A DNA stretch of 64,000 nucleotides from Microbacterium sp. MF43 (GTDB taxonomy: Bacteria > Actinomycetota > Actinomycetes > Actinomycetales > Microbacteriaceae): contig NZ_JABBDY010000001.1 of assembly GCF_012847295.1 (NCBI RefSeq), positions 496,001 to 560,000 on the forward strand, written 5' to 3'. Both the position numbers and the translations under genes were made by a program. The notes beneath the pieces were generated by a model, which worked only from the letters and a program-made list of their open reading frames with translations, was not told the origin of the DNA and searched no databases. Positions 60,237 through 64,000 of this stretch are shown piece after piece. Positions within the stretch are counted from its first letter, which is position 1. Every line of letters begins with the position of its first letter.

Positions 60237-60791
60237 TCAAGCGTTGGCGTCGGCGCGCTTGGGCAGCACCCACCCGGCCCGCGGGAAGTGACAGGTGTAC
60301 CCGTTCGGGATGCGCAGGAGGTAGTCCTGGTGCTCCGGCTCGGCCTCCCAGAACGGCCCCGCGGGCTCGATCGTGGTGACGGCCTTGCCCGGCCACAGTC
60401 CGCTGGCGTCGACGTCGGCGATCGTGTCGCGAGCGACCTGCTCCTGCTCGGGCGTGAGCGGGAAGATCGCCGAGCGGTAGCTCGTGCCGATGTCGTTGCC
60501 CTGGCGGTCCTTCGTGGACGGGTCGTGGATCTGGAAGAAGAACGCCAGGATGTCGCGGTAGGTCGTCTGCGTCGGATCGAAGACGATCTCCACCGCCTCG
60601 GCGTGCCCGGGGTGCTTGCGGTACGTGGCGTGGGCGTTCTCGCCGCCGGTGTAGCCGACGCGCGTCTGCAGCACGCCGGGCTGGCGGCGGATGAGGTCCT
60701 CCATGCCCCAGAAGCATCCGCCGGCGAGGACCGCCGTCTCGGTGCCGGGGGTGCGGGTGATCTCGCCGGTGTCGAAGGGACCGCTGGTCAT
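60237..60791 (-). CDS. msrA: Peptide methionine (S)-S-oxide reductase MsrA
   Basis: The 184-residue enzyme reduces S-methionine sulfoxide. The active-site motif GGCFWGMED holds Cys26, and [28 protein letters not shown] is the conserved core. It overlaps msrB by four bases (ATGA). Thioredoxin is the usual reductant. Confidence 0.94.
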   Translation of the reverse strand: MTSGPFDTGEITRTPGTETAVLAGGCFWGMEDLIRRQPGVLQTRVGYTGGENAHATYRKHPGHAEAVEIVFDPTQTTYRDILAFFFQIHDPSTKDRQGNDIGTSYRSAIFPLTPEQEQVARDTIADVDASGLWPGKAVTTIEPAGPFWEAEPEHQDYLLRIPNGYTCHFPRAGWVLPKRADANA

Positions 60792-61258
60792 GATGCGTGC
60801 TCCTGATTCTCGCGGGGGAAGAGGTGTCGGTAGTCGCCGTAGCCCTCGGCCTCCAGGTCGGAGGCGGGGACGAAGCGCAGTGCGGCCGAGTTCATGCAGT
60901 ATCTCAGGCCCCCGGCCTCTCGGGGGCCGTCGTCGAAGACATGCCCGAGGTGGCTGTCGGCGCCGGACGAGCGCACCTCGGTGCGGCTCATCCACAGGCT
61001 GCGGTCGCTCTTGGTGGTGACGGCATCTGGCTCGATCGGCCGCGTGAAGCTCGGCCATCCGGTTCCGCTCTCGTACTTGTCGACGGACGAGAACAGGGGC
61101 TGGCCCGAAACGACGTCGACATAGATGCCGGGCTCGTGGTTGTTCCAGTACGGATTGCGGAAGGGCGGCTCGGTGCCGTCCTCCTGCGTGACGCGGTACT
61201 GCGCGTCGGTGAGGCGGCGGAGCGCCTCGGGGGTCTTGCGATAGTCGGCGGGATTCAC
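60788..61258 (-). CDS. msrB: Peptide methionine (R)-S-oxide reductase MsrB
   Basis: The 156-residue enzyme reduces R-methionine sulfoxide. The catalytic cysteine is Cys121 in [19 protein letters not shown] and [11 protein letters not shown] are typical. The two CxxC zinc pairs of many MsrBs are missing (the second place reads [13 protein letters not shown]), so this is the zinc-free form. GTG at 61258 is set by AGGAGG six bases upstream; the open frame continues further but without a ribosome site. It is coupled to msrA. Confidence 0.93.
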   Translation of the reverse strand: MNPADYRKTPEALRRLTDAQYRVTQEDGTEPPFRNPYWNNHEPGIYVDVVSGQPLFSSVDKYESGTGWPSFTRPIEPDAVTTKSDRSLWMSRTEVRSSGADSHLGHVFDDGPREAGGLRYCMNSAALRFVPASDLEAEGYGDYRHLFPRENQEHAS

Positions 61259-61377
61259 GGTGTTCCTCCTCTGCGACGTCGCTGGCTGCGGCGTCATAGA
61301 GGGAGAACGGATGCCTCGCCGGTTTTGGTCCCGCGAAGCTGGGAGCGAGCTTCGAATCCGGGTCGCCGAGACGGTCG

Positions 61378-63042
61378 TCACAGCGTGCGACTGCTCAGGA
61401 CCTCTGTCGCTGCGATCTTCAGGGTTCCGTCCTCGTCGACGAGACGGTACGCCGTGACCTCCTCGACCACCCGCCCGTCATTGAAGCGATACGTCACGGC
61501 TGCTTGCCCGGAATCGGGGCCGGTTGCCTGCACATCGGCGAAGGACACCTCTGAGACCTGCGACCAGAACGCCTCGTAGCCGCCCCGCCCGCCGGCGTGG
61601 TTCTGCTGGTAGTCCGCTGTCATCAGTGGCCATGCCGCGTCTCGCCCCTCGGGCATCATGGCGTAGTACCCGGAGATCGCGGCGACCACGCGCTGCTCGG
61701 GAGTGGCTGTCGCCGGCGGCGTCACCGGTGCGGGAGTCGATTCCGCGTCTTCCTCGGGGTCCGCGGGAAGGGTCGGCGACGGCGTCGGCTGGCGCGTGGC
61801 GCCCTCGGTGACGGCCGGGGACGGACGCGCGGGCTCGGCCTGCCGCGCGGTGTTCCCGGGCCGGGGGACGAGGAGGAGGACGAGGACGACGACCACCGCC
61901 AGCACCGCGAGACCGCCGGCGACGAGCGCCGCTCGCGAGCGACCGCCCCTCTGTCGAGGCGGGCTCGGCCCGCCGGACGGCGGCGGCGCAGGGGCAGTCT
62001 CCGCTGTCGCGAGCGGCGGCCGGGCACCTTCGACGGCGGAAGGGCGAGCCTCCGGATCCGCCTGCTCGGGGGGAGTGAAGGGGACCGTGGGAGTGGTCGC
62101 CGCGGCATCCGTCTCCTCGTCGGACGCGCCGACCGACGCGCCGGCGACGGTCGCCGCGGCTACCGCCGTCGCCTCGAATCCGAGGGTGACGAGTCCTTCG
62201 GTGACGGCCCGGGTCGACCGCGGCTCATCGGCGAGGGCACCGAGCTCCTGTTCGACCGACCGCATGGTGGGCCGCCGCTTGGGGTCGCTCGCGAGCATCT
62301 TGCGCAGGAGCGGCGCCAGGGGCCCCGCATGCCGGGGCGCCGGATAGCCGCCGCGCGACACGCGGTGCAGGAGCGCCATGTGGTTGCTGTCGGTCCCGAA
62401 CGGCGGTTCCCCTTCGACTGTGGCGTAGAGCGTGGCGCCGAGCGAGAACACATCCGAGGCGAAGCTGGTGGGCAGTCCGCGGGCGACCTCCGGCGCGAGA
62501 TACGCCGGCGTGCCGTGCACGATCCCGGTCGCCGTGATCGTCGCGTCTCCGAGCGCATGCGAGATGCCGAAATCGCTGATCAACGCCGACCCGTCCGCCG
62601 AGACCAGGATGTTCCCCGGCTTCACGTCGCGATGCACGATCTTGAGCGCGTGAGCCGCGGCGAGAGCCGAAGCGACCTCCGCGCCGATGCGGGCCGTCTC
62701 GAGGGGAGTGAGAGATCCGTGCTCCCGGAGCAGGTCCGACAGCGGCGTGGACTCGACGAGCTGCATGACGATGCACGGCTGACCGTCGTGTTCGATCACG
62801 TCGTAGACGGTGACAGCGTGCGGATGGTGAAGCCCCGCGGTGATCCGCGCTTCGCGCATGGCGCGACCCGTCGCCCGCTGACGGTCGTCTTCACTCAGTT
62901 CGGGCTGTGTCCGCAGCATCTTCAGGGCCACCGGACGCTGCAGGCGCGTGTCCCACGCCTGCCACACGATCCCCATGCCGCCCGCGCCGAGCATCTTGGC
63001 CAGCCGGTACCGGTCGGCGACGAGTGCGGGTGGAGTGCTCAT
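61378..63042 (-). CDS. Membrane-anchored Ser/Thr protein kinase (PknB-type)
   Basis: The 554-residue protein has a Hanks-type kinase domain (about 11-270): GAGGMG loop (19-24), Lys41, [10 protein letters not shown] with Asp139, SDFGIS with Asp157, and GTPAYLAPE. An Ala/Pro-rich juxtamembrane region follows, then one transmembrane helix (about 385-405) and an extracellular Pro/Thr linker with a small C-terminal domain (about 450-554, NTF2-like in pattern). No PASTA domains are present. The ligand of the outer domain is unknown. No clear ribosome site precedes the ATG at 63042. Confidence 0.88.
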   Translation of the reverse strand: MSTPPALVADRYRLAKMLGAGGMGIVWQAWDTRLQRPVALKMLRTQPELSEDDRQRATGRAMREARITAGLHHPHAVTVYDVIEHDGQPCIVMQLVESTPLSDLLREHGSLTPLETARIGAEVASALAAAHALKIVHRDVKPGNILVSADGSALISDFGISHALGDATITATGIVHGTPAYLAPEVARGLPTSFASDVFSLGATLYATVEGEPPFGTDSNHMALLHRVSRGGYPAPRHAGPLAPLLRKMLASDPKRRPTMRSVEQELGALADEPRSTRAVTEGLVTLGFEATAVAAATVAGASVGASDEETDAAATTPTVPFTPPEQADPEARPSAVEGARPPLATAETAPAPPPSGGPSPPRQRGGRSRAALVAGGLAVLAVVVVLVLLLVPRPGNTARQAEPARPSPAVTEGATRQPTPSPTLPADPEEDAESTPAPVTPPATATPEQRVVAAISGYYAMMPEGRDAAWPLMTADYQQNHAGGRGGYEAFWSQVSEVSFADVQATGPDSGQAAVTYRFNDGRVVEEVTAYRLVDEDGTLKIAATEVLSSRTL

Positions 63043-63044
63043 GA

Positions 63045-63082
63045 TGGTGCGCTGTTCGGGAGGTGGTGCGCTGCTCGGGAGG
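63045..63082. repeat. 19-bp tandem duplication upstream of the kinase gene
   Basis: TGGTGCGCTGTTCGGGAGG (63045-63063) is repeated with one change at 63064-63082, directly before the kinase start on the minus strand. Confidence 0.85.
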
Positions 63083-63200
63083 CGGCGCACGGACGGTGGG
63101 CGTCGTCCGAGAGTCGCGCATCGATGCGGCGCACCCCAGGGGGTTGCATCCGCTGCGCGGGTATGAAAGGCCGCGAGCGTCGTGCTCGTCCGGCCGAGCG

Positions 63201-64000
63201 CTAGGAGAGTTCGCGAGCGACCGCGACGAAGTGCGGAAGCGCCCGCTCGATCGTCTCCATCGTCGCGGTGAGTGAGATCCGGAAGTGCTGCGGCTGATCG
63301 AACAGGGTCCCGGGCATGGGGAAGACACCGCGTGCGGCGAGGGCATCGCAGAAGGCGGCCGCGTCGCCGCCGGGAGCCTTCCCCCACAGGTAGAAGGTGC
63401 CTTCGGGGCGCGTGACCTCGACGCCGGCATCGACGAGCGCGCCGTACATGCGGTCGCGCTTGCGGGTGAGCTCGGCCATGTCGAGCGAGAGTCGCTCGAG
63501 GTCCGGGACGGCGTACTGCATCACCGCGTCGGGAAAGCCCCAGCCGATCGCCAGGCCGAGCGGCATCATCGCCGCCCGCAGTTCTTCTCTGTCGGCGGGG
63601 GGCAGCAGCGGAGAGAGGGCCAGGTACCCGATGCGCTGTCCGGGCGCGAGCAGCACCTTGGCGTAGCTGTAGCCGATGACCGTCCACGGGTACGATCCCG
63701 CGGGGCTCGCGAAGGGAATGTCGTCGAACCGGATGCGCCGGTAGGGCTCGTCCGACACGATCCAGATCCGGTGGCCGTGGGTGGCGGATGCCTCGCCCAG
63801 CGTCGCGGCGAGAGCATCCCACGTCGCCTTCGGGAAGACCCGCCCGGTGGGGTTCGACGGCGAATTGACGACGACGATCCGGGTGCGCGGGGTGATGGCG
63901 CGAGCGATCGCGTCGATGTCGAGGTCGAACGTGACCGGGTCGAGCGATGCGCGCACCGGCACGAGGTCGGCGATCAGGAGCATGGGCTCGTAGCAGAACC
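63201..64000 (-). CDS. Pyridoxal-phosphate aminotransferase class I/II (5' truncated)
   Basis: The gene runs off the right end of the window; 266 codons remain, starting FCYEPMLLIADLVPVR. Fold type I features are clear: NSPSNPTGRVF (Asn contacts the cofactor), IVSDEPYRR (Asp and Tyr), and GYSYAKVLLAPGQRIGYLA with the Schiff-base Lys. The C-terminal GTFYLWGKAPGGDAAAF and FRISLTATMETIERAL fit the aspartate aminotransferase family. The amino donor cannot be told from this part. Confidence 0.88.
   Translation of the reverse strand, partial: FCYEPMLLIADLVPVRASLDPVTFDLDIDAIARAITPRTRIVVVNSPSNPTGRVFPKATWDALAATLGEASATHGHRIWIVSDEPYRRIRFDDIPFASPAGSYPWTVIGYSYAKVLLAPGQRIGYLALSPLLPPADREELRAAMMPLGLAIGWGFPDAVMQYAVPDLERLSLDMAELTRKRDRMYGALVDAGVEVTRPEGTFYLWGKAPGGDAAAFCDALAARGVFPMPGTLFDQPQHFRISLTATMETIERALPHFVAVARELS

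Noticed and set aside
1-64000. tRNA, rRNA or riboswitch genes
   Set aside because: No cloverleaf with a GGTTCGAATCC-type arm and no ribosomal conserved run was seen; a covariance-model scan would be needed to exclude weak riboswitches.

Overview
This is about 64 kb of very GC-rich DNA (near 70 percent by eye) from an actinobacterium. Coding style, the many leaderless promoters, the MoeB-rhodanese fusion, cydABDC, modABC, DUF2510 and PadR families, and a very frequent GGATGCC/GGCATCC heptamer all suggest the family Microbacteriaceae, most likely a Microbacterium-like organism. That taxonomic call is inference. I see no rRNA, tRNA, CRISPR array, insertion sequence or phage gene. It reads as ordinary, densely packed chromosome.

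Layout. 1-3 kb: tail of a sugar-binding protein and two sugar ABC permeases, without a local ATPase. 3-9.4 kb: DUF3105/DUF305 pair, Bcr/CflA-type MFS exporter, F420-type nitroreductase, PAP2 phosphatase, HerA-like DUF853 ATPase. 9.5-20.4 kb: a molybdenum island with an FdhF/YdeP-type oxidoreductase, mogA-moaE (+), moeB-moeA-moaC-mobA-DUF6457-moaD (-), then a HTH-Mop regulator and modABC (+). 20.4-23.2 kb: two acetyltransferases and an SDR/DUF2867 protein. 23.2-29.2 kb: cytochrome bd operon cydABDC (-) behind two near-perfect GntR-type operators. 29.4-31.4 kb: moaA and fdhD, which complete the cofactor pathway. 31.3-34.8 kb: a Cys-containing HTH regulator, a phosphotransferase, an AAA ATPase and a small membrane protein. 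34.9-39.3 kb: a secreted double-GH43 enzyme behind a LacI-type operator. 39.5-45 kb: Dps, then a regulator/agmatinase-like/NTF2/NCS1 permease/cyclase catabolic cluster, and trhO. 45.2-46.8 kb: an unusual two-gene unit with a papain-like cysteine peptidase. 47-52.4 kb: a membrane-anchored sulfite-oxidase-fold molybdoenzyme, DUF2510 protein, DinB2-like polymerase, SRPBCC, GyrI-like and PadR proteins. 52.5-60.1 kb: ABC1/UbiB-like kinase, GntR regulator and a divergent 1664-residue secreted GH29-like protein. 60.2-64 kb: msrA/msrB, a Ser/Thr kinase and a truncated aminotransferase.

How it fits together. The strongest theme is molybdenum. ModABC imports molybdate under a HTH-Mop protein; MoaA/MoaC, MoaD/MoaE/MoeB, MogA/MoeA and MobA build the cofactor; FdhD and two molybdoenzymes use it. 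A second theme is redox and respiration (cytochrome bd, MsrA/MsrB, Dps, a possible Fe-S sensing regulator). A third is secreted polysaccharide degradation with sugar uptake.

The observations I rate highest are: a cytoplasmic cysteine peptidase whose upstream, overlapping gene looks like a detached streptopain-type prodomain; the over-represented GGATGCC heptamer, which recurs as inverted pairs in terminator stems; about fifteen leaderless promoters with a fixed 6-7 nt spacing; a 12-codon leaderless leader peptide that overlaps the moaA start; and a Y-family polymerase with Ile at the steric-gate position.
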